64,000 nt of DNA from Scalindua sp964584595 (lineage in GTDB: Bacteria; Planctomycetota; Brocadiia; Brocadiales; Scalinduaceae), in NCBI GenBank assembly GCA_964584595.1, contig CAZPAM010000003.1:28894-92893 (forward strand), read 5' to 3'. Under the pieces are notes generated by a model that made no database searches, was not told the DNA's origin, and saw nothing but the letters and a program-made list of their open reading frames with translations. Positions 28,340 through 37,583 of the stretch are shown piece by piece; the first letter of the stretch is position 1, and each line of letters starts with the position of its first letter. The position numbers were made by a program, and so were the translations under genes.

Positions 28340-29323
28340 TTACCAATAATGCTCTCTGTATTTCTCATAGTAATCAAATGACGATTGAAGTCCTTCTTCT
28401 AACGAAACCTTTGGTTTCCATTCAACGGAACTCTTAATCTTTTCGAAATTTGCAACGTAATCTCCAATTTCTATCTTTTTAAGGTCATCCTTGAATGGTA
28501 TCAGTTCGTAGTTGCCCTTACCATAAACATCTATCATTGTCTCTACCAAATCTATCAGGTTTTTCGGAATGCCACCAAGGTTAAATACTTCGCCGTTGGT
28601 CTTCTCATTACACGCTACCAGTAACAATGCCTCAATAACATCATCAACATAATTGATGTCTCTAATCTGTTTGCCGTCGCCGTATAGCTTTATTGTCTGT
28701 TCCTCTATTAATTGCCTTATAAACCAGTTAATTATTCCCTGCTTGTGATGTCTCATCTGGTGTCTGGGCCCATAAGTATTCGTTAACCTGAGAGAAACAG
28801 ATCTTATACCATAAATGTTGTTGTACAGGATGTGATATGATTCTCCTGCAATATTATTTATTCCGTTAACATCTGTTGGGTGCATCAGGTGCTTTTCATC
28901 TACAGGCAGCTGGTCTGCTTTTCCATATTGTCCTCTCGTGCCGGCGAAAATAATTTTGACGTCCATGTTGTTTTTGCGGCAAGACTCCAGGATTGATAAC
29001 TGGCTCATGCAATTAATTTCCAAATCAGTAAACGGGTCATTCATGCTGTCTATATGGCTTAATGTCCCTGCAAGATTGAAGATTAAATCCTTATCCTTTA
29101 CAAGATAGTCCATACTATGCTTATCTCTGACATCGGCGATGTTTACCTTTACTCTGTCCTCAATGCCATTAATATTAAAATTATTTCCTCCGTATTCCGG
29201 TATCAGGGAGTCGATAAGATATATATCTGCTCCTAACTCCACAAGCCGGTGAGCCAGTGTACTTCCTATGAAACCCAGGCCCCCGGTTATCAATATTTTT
29301 TTGTTTTTGAAATAATTTTCCAT
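28340..29323 (-). CDS. NAD-dependent epimerase/dehydratase (extended SDR), atypical active site
   Basis: 327 residues from the ATG at 29323 (a TTG lies upstream at 29341). NAD-binding glycine motif ILITGGLGFIGSTLAHRL, acidic residue at the end of strand 2 (YLIDS), and RLTNTYGPRHQMRH are characteristic of nucleotide-sugar epimerases and dehydratases. The catalytic YxxxK that should precede AGE reads N153-G-I-N-N157 in DVNGINNIAGE, so the usual Tyr and Lys are absent. I recall close relatives with a similar VNGIN motif retaining the Lys; here that too is Asn. It may be a non-canonical enzyme or a regulatory homologue. First gene of the minus-strand sugar operon. Confidence 0.85.
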   Translation of the reverse strand: MENYFKNKKILITGGLGFIGSTLAHRLVELGADIYLIDSLIPEYGGNNFNINGIEDRVKVNIADVRDKHSMDYLVKDKDLIFNLAGTLSHIDSMNDPFTDLEINCMSQLSILESCRKNNMDVKIIFAGTRGQYGKADQLPVDEKHLMHPTDVNGINNIAGESYHILYNNIYGIRSVSLRLTNTYGPRHQMRHHKQGIINWFIRQLIEEQTIKLYGDGKQIRDINYVDDVIEALLLVACNEKTNGEVFNLGGIPKNLIDLVETMIDVYGKGNYELIPFKDDLKKIEIGDYVANFEKIKSSVEWKPKVSLEEGLQSSFDYYEKYREHYW

Positions 29324-29650
29324 TTTACTTTTCAGCAACAATAATCAATGTGTTTCCACCAGAAAAATATCTTTCCGGAAGATTTAATATAACTAATCAC
29401 ATAATAAATACCATGGAATCACTCTTTTACATGTATTATGTAGGTATTATTCATAGTTGTTTCATGCTTATTGAGCTTTATCAATAACTGGGTACATAAC
29501 TCCTAATATTAAATATTGTCAAGTAAAATTCCAATTCTTGAATAGACAATAACTTTATTTAATATAAGTATTTCAAATATATAACTTGAATTATTTAATA
29601 ATCTGAATCATAATAATAAATAGCAAAATTTTCAATCAATTTACCTATAA
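29324..29650. other. AT-rich divergent intergenic region
   Basis: About 330 bases between two divergent sugar genes. Very AT-rich, with many short A/T runs and no convincing coding frame. It should contain the promoters of both halves of the island, but no single strong -35/-10 pair stands out; none is called. Confidence 0.5.
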
Positions 29651-30898
29651 ATGAAACTATATTCAGATACAATTAAGGAAGTTTCTGTTAAGAAAAGAGT
29701 TTCTGTGGGTGATTTCAAAATCAGCACGGAAGAAAGGGCTGTCATTAATGAAGTATTGGATGCTGGAAGGATTTCAGAGTGGAAGAAAGTTGATGAGTTT
29801 GAAAGACTATTTGCTGATTACATAAATACGAAATATTGCGTAGCTGTTCACTCCGGTACATCTGCCTTAATAGTAGGGCTGTCAGCATTAATATATGACT
29901 CTCGATTTTCAAAAATTAAAAAGGGTAGTAAGGTAATAACAACACCATTGACCTATGTTGCGACAATAAATGCTATTGTATTAACAGGCCTGGAACCGGT
30001 TTTTATAGATGTTGACCCATATAGTTTTTCAATATTACCTCAAAAGATAGAAGAACATCTGGAAAGCGTAAATGATCCGGAAAATTATTCTATTGTATTA
30101 CCCGTACATCTTATGGGTTATCCCTGTGATATGGATGAAATAAATAGAATTGCCAGGAAATATGATTTAGTTGTCCTTGAAGATTCTGCTCAAGCTCATG
30201 GTTCCCAATATAAAAGGCAGAGAACTGGGTCTTTATCCTTACTTTCTATTTTTTCCTTTTATATAGCACATAATATACAGGCAGGAGAGATGGGAGCAGT
30301 AGTGACAGATGATGAAAAACTAATAAACCTGATGAGAAAATTAAAGGCTAATGGGAGAGTATGTGACTGTTCTGTTTGCACGAGGCCAAATGGTTATTGC
30401 CCTTACTTTCCCCAAGATGAAGATTTTGACCCGCGTTTCGTTCATGATGTTATAGGTTATAATTTCAAAGTAATGGAGTTTGAGGCCGCACTGGGAGTGA
30501 GCCAATTGAAAAAAGCAGATCTTATATTTGTTAAAAGACAAAATAATGTACGTTTTATTAATGAACATTTAGATAAATATTCAGATGATTTGCAATTACC
30601 GGCATTCTCAGAAAACGTAAGCTATCTGGCTTATCCTATTGTAATAAAGGAACATAGCAAATTTACCAGAAAGTATTTGCGGGAAGAGCTGGAGAGGAAT
30701 GGTATTGAGAGCAGGCCTCTCTTTGGGTGTGCCCCCACTCAACAGCCGGCATATAATTATCTTAAGGGGGATTATGAGGGTAAAATACCAAATGCAGAAT
30801 ATGCCGGTAAGAATGCCTTTTACATTGGTTGTCATCAGTATCTTCACAAAGATGACCTTGAATATGTAGTTTATATATTCGACAAGATATTATCTTAA
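29651..30898 (+). CDS. DegT-family PLP enzyme with His replacing the Schiff-base Lys
   Basis: 415 residues, related to DegT/DnrJ aminotransferases: VAVHSGTSALIVGLSAL, PVHLMGYPCDMDEIN, VVLEDSAQAHGSQY and HDVIGYNFKVMEFEAALG are standard blocks. The active-site segment is SFYIAHNIQAGEMGAV, where His207 stands at the Lys position, as in ColD and the E1/RfbH dehydrases that act with PMP rather than transaminating. Four clustered Cys follow (C238, C240, C243, C250, in RVCDCSVCTRPNGYC), suggesting a metal or Fe-S site. The residue matching the first E1 cluster Cys is Ala180, so it is not a standard E1. Probably a sugar 3-dehydrase or similar. First plus-strand gene of the right half. Confidence 0.85.
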   Translation: MKLYSDTIKEVSVKKRVSVGDFKISTEERAVINEVLDAGRISEWKKVDEFERLFADYINTKYCVAVHSGTSALIVGLSALIYDSRFSKIKKGSKVITTPLTYVATINAIVLTGLEPVFIDVDPYSFSILPQKIEEHLESVNDPENYSIVLPVHLMGYPCDMDEINRIARKYDLVVLEDSAQAHGSQYKRQRTGSLSLLSIFSFYIAHNIQAGEMGAVVTDDEKLINLMRKLKANGRVCDCSVCTRPNGYCPYFPQDEDFDPRFVHDVIGYNFKVMEFEAALGVSQLKKADLIFVKRQNNVRFINEHLDKYSDDLQLPAFSENVSYLAYPIVIKEHSKFTRKYLREELERNGIESRPLFGCAPTQQPAYNYLKGDYEGKIPNAEYAGKNAFYIGCHQYLHKDDLEYVVYIFDKILS

Positions 30899-31102
30899 CA
30901 AATACACACCCAACATCTTCTTTAACCGTTGAATCAATAGAAGATTTAATTTATCCTGATTATCGTTTTACCACTTAATACTGTGTTAAAACCCAGCTTA
31001 TCTATAAACTTACCTGCCTACAGTGAAAGGGATAATATTAAAATCCTCATTCCAGAAATTGAGAAAACATTCGAGCAAGAACTTTGAGAAATTGTAATTA
31101 TC

Positions 31103-32554
31103 ATGTTAGATAAAAATACCATATATGCAATTACTATTATAGTCTCAGGCTTCCTGGCAAGGTTGGTGAATATAACAAAGCCCATACTTGAAGTTGCCAT
31201 GTGGAGGCAATGTGATACCGCGTCTATTGCCCGCAACTTTTATTACAACGGAATGAATATCTTCTATCCTCAGGTAATGCAAGGCGGTGCCACCGAGGGG
31301 TATATAGGAGGGACGGAGTTTCAGATATATCCGTTTACTGTTGCAATGTTATACCAGATATTTGGTGTACACGAGTACCTGGGTAGATTAGTTTCTATAC
31401 TTGCTTTCTGTGGAGGGGCATTTTTCTTATACAGATTGTCATGTAAATATGTAGGCAAATCAAGCAGTTTAATTGCCTTGCTGTTTTATACATTTAATCC
31501 TTATATCTTCTTTTATTCAAGGTCTTTTCAGCCGGATTCCAGTATGTTGTTCTTTTCGATCGCTATGCTTTACTTCTTCTCAGAGTGGATAGACAAGGGA
31601 AAATGGTGGAGATTTGTTCTGATGACATTGTTTGCTACACTAGCATTCCTTATTAAACTTCCCACGGTTTGTCTGGGATTACCTCTGTTGTATCTGTGTT
31701 TAAGAAAGTACAAGATTAATTTCATAATGCAGTGGAAGCTATGGCTTTTTGCTGCATCGAGCCTCACAGTTACTTTTCTTTGGTATAAATATTCCTACTA
31801 CCTGTCAACATTAAACGGTATTTATTTTGAGAAGTTCCAGCTTCCAGTTCTTTCAACATATTTGAACTCTTTTTTTTACAAAAGGGTGTTCTATACTGCA
31901 GTATTTGAGAAAGTACTGATATATATTGGTCCCTTATTTCTCGTTTTGGGAATTATTATTACGATTAAGAAGAAGGAGTTCAGGTTTGTTCACTATTGGC
32001 TGCTTGCGATAATTATATTCTTCTTTATTGGGGCTTATAAAGTTGTCGCTCATACATACTATACCATACCTATTGTAGCCCCTGCTTCAATATTGATTGG
32101 ATATGCCATTAGTAACTCGCTCAAATTGATTACTGCATACAGGATAAGGGGGATAAAAAGAGTTGCTTTAGTGGCACTGTATATAGCATTGATAGTGTCA
32201 CTTCCCATTATCAGTTATCACAAGATAACGGGCAGATATAATGCAAAAAGGATGGCAAAGGATTATCCAATATACAAAGTAGGCAAGGTTGTGGATGAGA
32301 TAATACCAAAGAACGACCTTATTATAGGCTGTTTGTGGGGCGGTCCTCAAATCCTGTACTATTCCAACAGAAGGGGTTGGACAATGGGCACATATAGTTG
32401 TTCAGTAAAGAGTATAGAAGACTTAAGGCGGAAGGGTGCAAATTATTTTGTTACAACTGCAATGGATGAGATTGATGGCAGCGTACTGGACCATTTAAAG
32501 AGTAAGTGCGAAACTATCCGATCAACCAATGAGTACCTTATTGTCAAATTATAA
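31103..32554 (+). CDS. Glycosyltransferase family 39 (ArnT/PMT-like) membrane protein
   Basis: 483 residues with roughly ten hydrophobic helices. An early periplasmic loop has the acidic region typical of PMT_2 enzymes (EVAMWRQCDTASIARNFYYNG) and a second loop GGTEFQIYPFTVAMLYQIFGVHEYLGRL, then FYSRSFQPDSSMLFFSIAMLYFF. These enzymes move a sugar from a polyprenyl-phosphate carrier to lipid A, protein or glycan on the outer face of the membrane. The next gene's start lies two bases after its stop. Confidence 0.85.
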   Translation: MLDKNTIYAITIIVSGFLARLVNITKPILEVAMWRQCDTASIARNFYYNGMNIFYPQVMQGGATEGYIGGTEFQIYPFTVAMLYQIFGVHEYLGRLVSILAFCGGAFFLYRLSCKYVGKSSSLIALLFYTFNPYIFFYSRSFQPDSSMLFFSIAMLYFFSEWIDKGKWWRFVLMTLFATLAFLIKLPTVCLGLPLLYLCLRKYKINFIMQWKLWLFAASSLTVTFLWYKYSYYLSTLNGIYFEKFQLPVLSTYLNSFFYKRVFYTAVFEKVLIYIGPLFLVLGIIITIKKKEFRFVHYWLLAIIIFFFIGAYKVVAHTYYTIPIVAPASILIGYAISNSLKLITAYRIRGIKRVALVALYIALIVSLPIISYHKITGRYNAKRMAKDYPIYKVGKVVDEIIPKNDLIIGCLWGGPQILYYSNRRGWTMGTYSCSVKSIEDLRRKGANYFVTTAMDEIDGSVLDHLKSKCETIRSTNEYLIVKL

Positions 32555-32555
32555 G

Positions 32556-33416
32556 ATGCAAGAGAAGTTAGAATACGTAAATTGTGACTTGTGTAATAAT
32601 AATGAAACGACACTCCTGTTTACCAAGGATGATTACAAACATGTTAAATGCAATACATGCGGATTAATCTATGTCAACCCCAGACTAAGGCATTCCAAAG
32701 ATAATCTGGATAGTTTCTATGCTTCAGACGAAGATCCTGAAGGCTTAATAAAGAGTCTTCTCCGCAGGGCTTATTCTGCCAGGAGGCAAAAGATTTTCTG
32801 CGCAGAATTGAAGAAGATGGAAAGATACAGGGAGTCAAATAAAATCCTTGATATAGGGTGTTCATTCGGTGGATTTTTGTATGCAGCAAAGAATCTAGGC
32901 TGGGAAGCAAAAGGAATTGAGGCGGTTTATGACGTTGGTAAACACGGTAAAGAACTATATGGCCTGGACATCTTCTTTGGAACACTGGAAGAGGCAAAAC
33001 TTGAACATGCTTCATTTGACGTAATCAGACTAAATAATATTATAGAGCATATACCACTCCCTTCTCAATTTCTTGCAGACGTAAGCAAATTACTCAGGAA
33101 AGGAGGTTTGTTAAGTATTTCAACTCCTAATTTTGACAGTTACTCAGTCTCAATCTGTGGTAAAGAATGGATATACTTCGATGGTCAACACCATATCGTT
33201 TTATTCACACCGACAACTTTAGAGAAAATCCTTGACAAAAATGGCTTTGCGACCGTACTTTTAAGCACAAAAGGGTTTCATATCAGAGTTAAAGATAATG
33301 TTTCTCATAACCTCGCAAAAGAGACATTACTTAAACTATCAGAAAAAGCTATCACTCAATTTGTCCGTTTTACAAGAAAAGGCCATAGGCTGAAAATCTG
33401 GGCAGAGAAAAGATAA
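32556..33416 (+). CDS. SAM-dependent methyltransferase with N-terminal zinc-ribbon
   Basis: 286 residues from the ATG at 32556 (TAAGATG with the preceding gene; a longer frame starts inside that gene at 32529). The N-terminus has two CxxC pairs, YVNCDLCNNNE and VKCNTCGLIYVNPR, a zinc-ribbon common in sugar C-methyltransferases and related enzymes. The Rossmann SAM-binding motif is KILDIGCSFGGFLYAAKNLG, with the acidic residue in GIEAVYDVG and RLNNIIEHIPLPSQFLAD further on. Likely methylates a nucleotide sugar or glycan terminus. The following GT2 gene starts at the base right after its stop. Confidence 0.88.
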   Translation: MQEKLEYVNCDLCNNNETTLLFTKDDYKHVKCNTCGLIYVNPRLRHSKDNLDSFYASDEDPEGLIKSLLRRAYSARRQKIFCAELKKMERYRESNKILDIGCSFGGFLYAAKNLGWEAKGIEAVYDVGKHGKELYGLDIFFGTLEEAKLEHASFDVIRLNNIIEHIPLPSQFLADVSKLLRKGGLLSISTPNFDSYSVSICGKEWIYFDGQHHIVLFTPTTLEKILDKNGFATVLLSTKGFHIRVKDNVSHNLAKETLLKLSEKAITQFVRFTRKGHRLKIWAEKR

Positions 33417-34277
33417 ATGCCAACAGTAAGCGTAATAATACATACTTTTAATAACGAAAAGTTTATTGCAGAGACTGTAGAATCAGTCCTCAGGCAGACA
33501 TACAATGACTATGAGATTGTTGTTGTTGATGATGGCTCAGAGGACGGTACACGTGATGCGCTTCTTCCATATATGCAGGATATAAGGTATCATTACAAGG
33601 AAAATGGTGGAATTGCAAGTGCCAAGAATGCAGGTATAAGTTTATCTAACTCTGAATTCATAGCTTTTCTTGACCATGATGATTTATGGGTTCCCGATAA
33701 ACTCAAGATACAGATGGAACATTTTAACAGTAACCCACAGATAGGATTGGTTTATGCTAAATATACCAGTTTCAGGAATGATAAAGAACTGAGAACAAAA
33801 CCAGAGAAAGGATACAGTGGTTGGATATTTAAAGAACTTCTTTCCAAAAGCTTTATCCAGACTTCAACCGTGGTGGTAAAAAGGGAATGCTTGAATGCCG
33901 TTGGCCCATATGATGAATCTTTTGCTCTTGGAGATGAATATGATATGTTTCTGAGAGTAGCAAAAAGATTCCAATGCGGTTTTGTTGATAAAGAGCTTAC
34001 AAGGTACAGAGTTCATGATAGAAATGCATCAAAAAATGATCTTCTTTTTGATAAGGAGAATCTAAGAGTTTTCAAAAAGGTTTACAACGGTTATACAGAC
34101 CTTGATGAAAAAGAGAAAAAGATATTAAGGAAAAGAATTGCCATGTACAGCATCAGGGTTGCCGAAGGCCTTTACAACCAGGGTCAACTGAAAGAATCAA
34201 AGGAATATAAAAAAGAAGCACGTGAGTATCTACCATTCTACAAGCGAATTACCAGTAATCTGACCTTCAAGACCTGA
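33417..34277 (+). CDS. Glycosyltransferase family 2
   Basis: 286 residues. VSVIIHTFNNEKFIAETVESVLRQ and YEIVVVDDGSEDGT form the nucleotide-binding part, AFLDHDDLWVPDKLKIQ supplies the DxD metal site (DHDD), and ALGDEYDMFLRVAKRF the acceptor-side ED motif. It is a cytoplasmic sugar transferase for the surface glycan. ATG follows the methyltransferase stop without a gap, indicating coupled translation. Confidence 0.92.
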   Translation: MPTVSVIIHTFNNEKFIAETVESVLRQTYNDYEIVVVDDGSEDGTRDALLPYMQDIRYHYKENGGIASAKNAGISLSNSEFIAFLDHDDLWVPDKLKIQMEHFNSNPQIGLVYAKYTSFRNDKELRTKPEKGYSGWIFKELLSKSFIQTSTVVVKRECLNAVGPYDESFALGDEYDMFLRVAKRFQCGFVDKELTRYRVHDRNASKNDLLFDKENLRVFKKVYNGYTDLDEKEKKILRKRIAMYSIRVAEGLYNQGQLKESKEYKKEAREYLPFYKRITSNLTFKT

Positions 34278-34308
34278 CGGCATCGCTAATTCTTCAAATA
34301 AGTGACAT

Positions 34309-35493
34309 ATGAAAATAGCCTTAAACATATATAAATATTTGCCGGTAAAAGGAGGAGGGGAAGGTTATCTCTCCAATTTTGCAGATCAGCTGGCAGAGAG
34401 AGGGCACGAAGTACACATATTTGCCAGTGAGTGGGAGAACTATAATAGTCGATTGCACTATCATTCTATTCCGGTTATAAGATATCCTAAATTCCTTAAA
34501 GACGTTTCATTTGCCGTAAACAGTTGGCGAATGATGTCAGGCAAGGGTTTTGATATAGTACAGGTTGTTGGTAGGGCGCTTGGGATGAATGTGTTTAATC
34601 CACACTGCGGAGTGGAAAAGGCATGGTTGAGACAGGATATTCTGTCAGCAAGTTGTCCTTTTTCCAGATTCCTGAAATACATAACGAGATTGTTCAGCCT
34701 CAGACAGAATTTTATTTTATGGTTGGACCGAAAACAGTATACGGATAAAGGTGTATCCAGGATTATCGCCATATCCGACATGATAAAGAATGATATTATT
34801 GAGCGCTACAATATAGACCATCAAAAGATAAAAGTAGTTTATAATGGTGTAGACCTTCAGAGATTCACTCCAGACAACAGGAACAAATACAGGAAGATTG
34901 TAAGGGAGAGACTCTCTTTAGGTGAAGAGTTTGTAATCTTATACATAAGTAATAACTTCAGGCTAAAGGGCCTTCTCACACTGATAAAGGCACTGGGAGA
35001 ACTCAAGAAATCACGTAATGATTTTAAAGCCTTAATAATAGGAAGAGGTAGAGATTCTTCATACCGTAAAATTGCGAAGAAACTCAACTGCCTGGAGAAT
35101 TTGGTGTTTCTGGGACATGTAAAAGATATCGAAACATATTATGCCGCATCAGACATTTATGTGCATCCAACATTTTACGATTCGTGCTCTTTGGTAGTTA
35201 CTGAATCACTGGCAAGTGGGCTCCCGGTGATTACTACAAGGTATGATGGTGCAAGCGGCGTAATAGATAATGGTATAGAGGGCTTTGTTATGAGGAACCC
35301 AATGGATTACAAGGCGTTAGTTGAGAAGATAAGTCTTTTCTTCGATGATGAATTCAGGGAAAAGGTATCCATTGCCGCACGGGAAAAAGCCGAAAGATAT
35401 CCTGCTGAGAAAAACTGTGAAGAGATTTTAGAAATATATAACGAAGTTGTGGCAGAATCTAATGAAGATACTATTCTTAGTTCAAGGTCTTGA
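34309..35493 (+). CDS. Glycosyltransferase family 4
   Basis: 394 residues, GT-B fold. Acceptor side: IYKYLPVKGGGEGYLSNFADQLAERGHEVHIFA (read as the usual G-rich start). Donor side: VVYNGVDLQRFTP, ILYISNNFRLKGLLTLIKAL, ALIIGRGRDSSYRKIAKKL, and the E-x7-E type segment YDSCSLVVTESLASGLPVITTRYDGASG. Close to WaaG/PimB-like retaining transferases. Its 3' end overlaps the next gene's start by 32 bases, a sign of one operon. Confidence 0.92.
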   Translation: MKIALNIYKYLPVKGGGEGYLSNFADQLAERGHEVHIFASEWENYNSRLHYHSIPVIRYPKFLKDVSFAVNSWRMMSGKGFDIVQVVGRALGMNVFNPHCGVEKAWLRQDILSASCPFSRFLKYITRLFSLRQNFILWLDRKQYTDKGVSRIIAISDMIKNDIIERYNIDHQKIKVVYNGVDLQRFTPDNRNKYRKIVRERLSLGEEFVILYISNNFRLKGLLTLIKALGELKKSRNDFKALIIGRGRDSSYRKIAKKLNCLENLVFLGHVKDIETYYAASDIYVHPTFYDSCSLVVTESLASGLPVITTRYDGASGVIDNGIEGFVMRNPMDYKALVEKISLFFDDEFREKVSIAAREKAERYPAEKNCEEILEIYNEVVAESNEDTILSSRS

Positions 35494-36460
35494 TGTGGCG
35501 GCGAGCAGGTACAGGGTGCTTCAATATCTTCCGTATCTAAAGGAACACGGAGTGGAGGCAACCGTCCTGCCATTCCCGAAAGGGTTCTTTACGAAACTAA
35601 AAACTTTCAAGAGCGTAAACGAATATGATGTCCTGTTTATACAGCGAAAGAGATTTCCCGTGCTCTGGCTTAAATATATAAGGAAGAATGCAAGAAGAAT
35701 TGTTTATGATTTTGATGACTCTGTGATGTACCGCAATTCAAAGGCTGCTAATCCTGAATCAAACACCCGGATTAAAATGTTTAAAAATATAGTTAATGCC
35801 TCTGATTACGTTATAGCTGGAAATGAATATTTACAAAAAAACACAACGCCATATACCAATAAAGTTACAACCATACCATCGCCCATAGATATAACGCTAT
35901 ATCCTCCAAGGAAATATTCAGAGACAAATGATAACATAACTCTGGGTTGGATTGGCGCTACAGGAAGTATCCATTATCTGGAGAAAATGAAGCCTGTGTT
36001 TGAGGCTCTCGGTAAAAAATACAAAGACTTAAGACTGAAGATTATATGTGATGTATTCTTTGATTGTGAAAATATTGCTGTAGAAAAGAAGTTATGGAAC
36101 GAGAAAGAGGAAGTTGCAGACATTCAAAGTTTTGATATCGGTTTGATGCCGCTCATGGACGATCCATGGTCGCATGGGAAATGCGGGCTTAAGATACTGC
36201 AGTGCCTTTCAACGGGAGTTCCGGTAGTTTGTAGTCCGGCAGGAATCAACAAGGAAATCGTTGAAGATGGTGTACATGGCTTCTGGGCAAATACACAGGA
36301 GGAATGGATAGAAAAACTGGAAATCCTGATAAGCGACCATGACCGTAGAAAAAGAATGGGAATGGAAGGGCGAAAGAGGGTTATTGAACATTATTCACTT
36401 AAAGCAAATGCTCCAAGAATGTTAAAGATATTTCAGCAACTATCATCTTCTGTAAATTAA
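35462..36460 (+). CDS. Glycosyltransferase (GT-B, GT4-like)
   Basis: 332 residues from the ATG at 35462; an in-frame TTG at 35447 lies deeper in the preceding gene and was not preferred. KILFLVQGLDVAASRYRVLQYLPYL, VYDFDDSVMYRNS, and the donor-site segment FDIGLMPLMDDPWSHGKCGLKILQCLSTGVPVVCSPAG identify a GT4-like enzyme. The DFDD stretch resembles that of capsule and teichuronic-type transferases. Acceptor and donor unknown. Confidence 0.85.
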   Translation: MKILFLVQGLDVAASRYRVLQYLPYLKEHGVEATVLPFPKGFFTKLKTFKSVNEYDVLFIQRKRFPVLWLKYIRKNARRIVYDFDDSVMYRNSKAANPESNTRIKMFKNIVNASDYVIAGNEYLQKNTTPYTNKVTTIPSPIDITLYPPRKYSETNDNITLGWIGATGSIHYLEKMKPVFEALGKKYKDLRLKIICDVFFDCENIAVEKKLWNEKEEVADIQSFDIGLMPLMDDPWSHGKCGLKILQCLSTGVPVVCSPAGINKEIVEDGVHGFWANTQEEWIEKLEILISDHDRRKRMGMEGRKRVIEHYSLKANAPRMLKIFQQLSSSVN

Positions 36461-36472
36461 TAGAGAAAACAA

Positions 36473-37549
36473 ATGGAACAGATAATTGAGGCAAAGAAAA
36501 TACTCGTTAGAGCACCTAATTGGGTAGGTGATGTAGTGATGGCAACTCCTGCTTTCAGGTGTATCAGGGAGAACTTTGCAAATTCGCAGATAACTTTGCT
36601 GATTAAGAAGAGTTTAAGAGGCATAATAGATGGTTCTTCCTGGTTTGATAATGTTATTGAATTTGATTCCGGGAGGAGTAAAAGTACAAAGGATTTCTTA
36701 AGCTTAATCTATAAGCTCAGGCAGGAAAGATTCGAGCTGGGGTTTTTATTCCCTAATTCATTCAGTTCAGCTCTTATGGTGTGGTTGGGCGGTGTAAGTA
36801 GACGTATTGGATACAGGCGAGACGCACGTTCTCTATTATTGACAGATGGCATAGAGAGGCTGAGTGAAAACGGGAAATTTCTGCCAACTTATATGGGAGA
36901 TTATTATCTAAAATTGTGTACTCAACTTGGCTGTAAGATAGGCTCGAAGAAGTTAGAGTTGTTTATCTCAGGAGAATGTGAAGATAGTGCGAATGAGTTA
37001 TTAGGGAAATACAATATTGATAAAAAACCCTTTATCCTGATAAGTCCGGGATCATCTTACGGTTCTGCAAAACTCTGGACTGCGGAGGGGTTTGCCAGGA
37101 CGGCAGATTTATTAAAAGAATCTGTTGATTGTAATATAGTCTTGACTTCCGGTCCCGGGGAAACAGAGCTTGCTGATGAAATAGAGGGATTATCTAAAAA
37201 AGGCTTAATCAATCTTTCAAGGGCCTCAATCTCCCTTGATGTCTTTAAAGCAGTCGTAAAGCGGTGTATGCTCTTAATAACGTTGGATTCAGGCCCAAGA
37301 CATTTTGCAGTAGCGCTTAATCGGCCCGTTGTCGTGCTGATGGGCTCTAATGACCCCAGATATGCAGAATCTGAATATGAGATTGGCAAAGTTATAAGGG
37401 AAGATGTTGATTGCTCACCATGTCAGCTTAAGATATGTCCTACTGACCACCGTTGTATGACCAGGATATCACCCGAAAAGGTCGCAAAGGCATGTATCGA
37501 TGTATTAAATTCTAATAGAGAACATAACCAGACTTCAATTTTATATTAA
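36473..37549 (+). CDS. waaF: Lipopolysaccharide heptosyltransferase II family (GT9)
   Basis: 358 residues. The start KKILVRAPNWVGDVVMATPAFRCIRENF and the blocks GFLFPNSFSSALMVWLGGVSRRIGY, ISPGSSYGSAKLW, VVLMGSNDP and CSPCQLKICPTDHRCM are diagnostic for WaaF, which adds ADP-heptose to the LPS inner core. Its presence supports an outer membrane with heptose-containing LPS. Thirteen bases separate it from the previous glycosyltransferase gene and the double kinase-like gene follows after 34 bases, consistent with core assembly and phosphorylation in one operon. Confidence 0.92.
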   Translation: MEQIIEAKKILVRAPNWVGDVVMATPAFRCIRENFANSQITLLIKKSLRGIIDGSSWFDNVIEFDSGRSKSTKDFLSLIYKLRQERFELGFLFPNSFSSALMVWLGGVSRRIGYRRDARSLLLTDGIERLSENGKFLPTYMGDYYLKLCTQLGCKIGSKKLELFISGECEDSANELLGKYNIDKKPFILISPGSSYGSAKLWTAEGFARTADLLKESVDCNIVLTSGPGETELADEIEGLSKKGLINLSRASISLDVFKAVVKRCMLLITLDSGPRHFAVALNRPVVVLMGSNDPRYAESEYEIGKVIREDVDCSPCQLKICPTDHRCMTRISPEKVAKACIDVLNSNREHNQTSILY

Positions 37550-37583
37550 AGATTTAGAATGGAAATTCCTATCAAGTTAAAAA

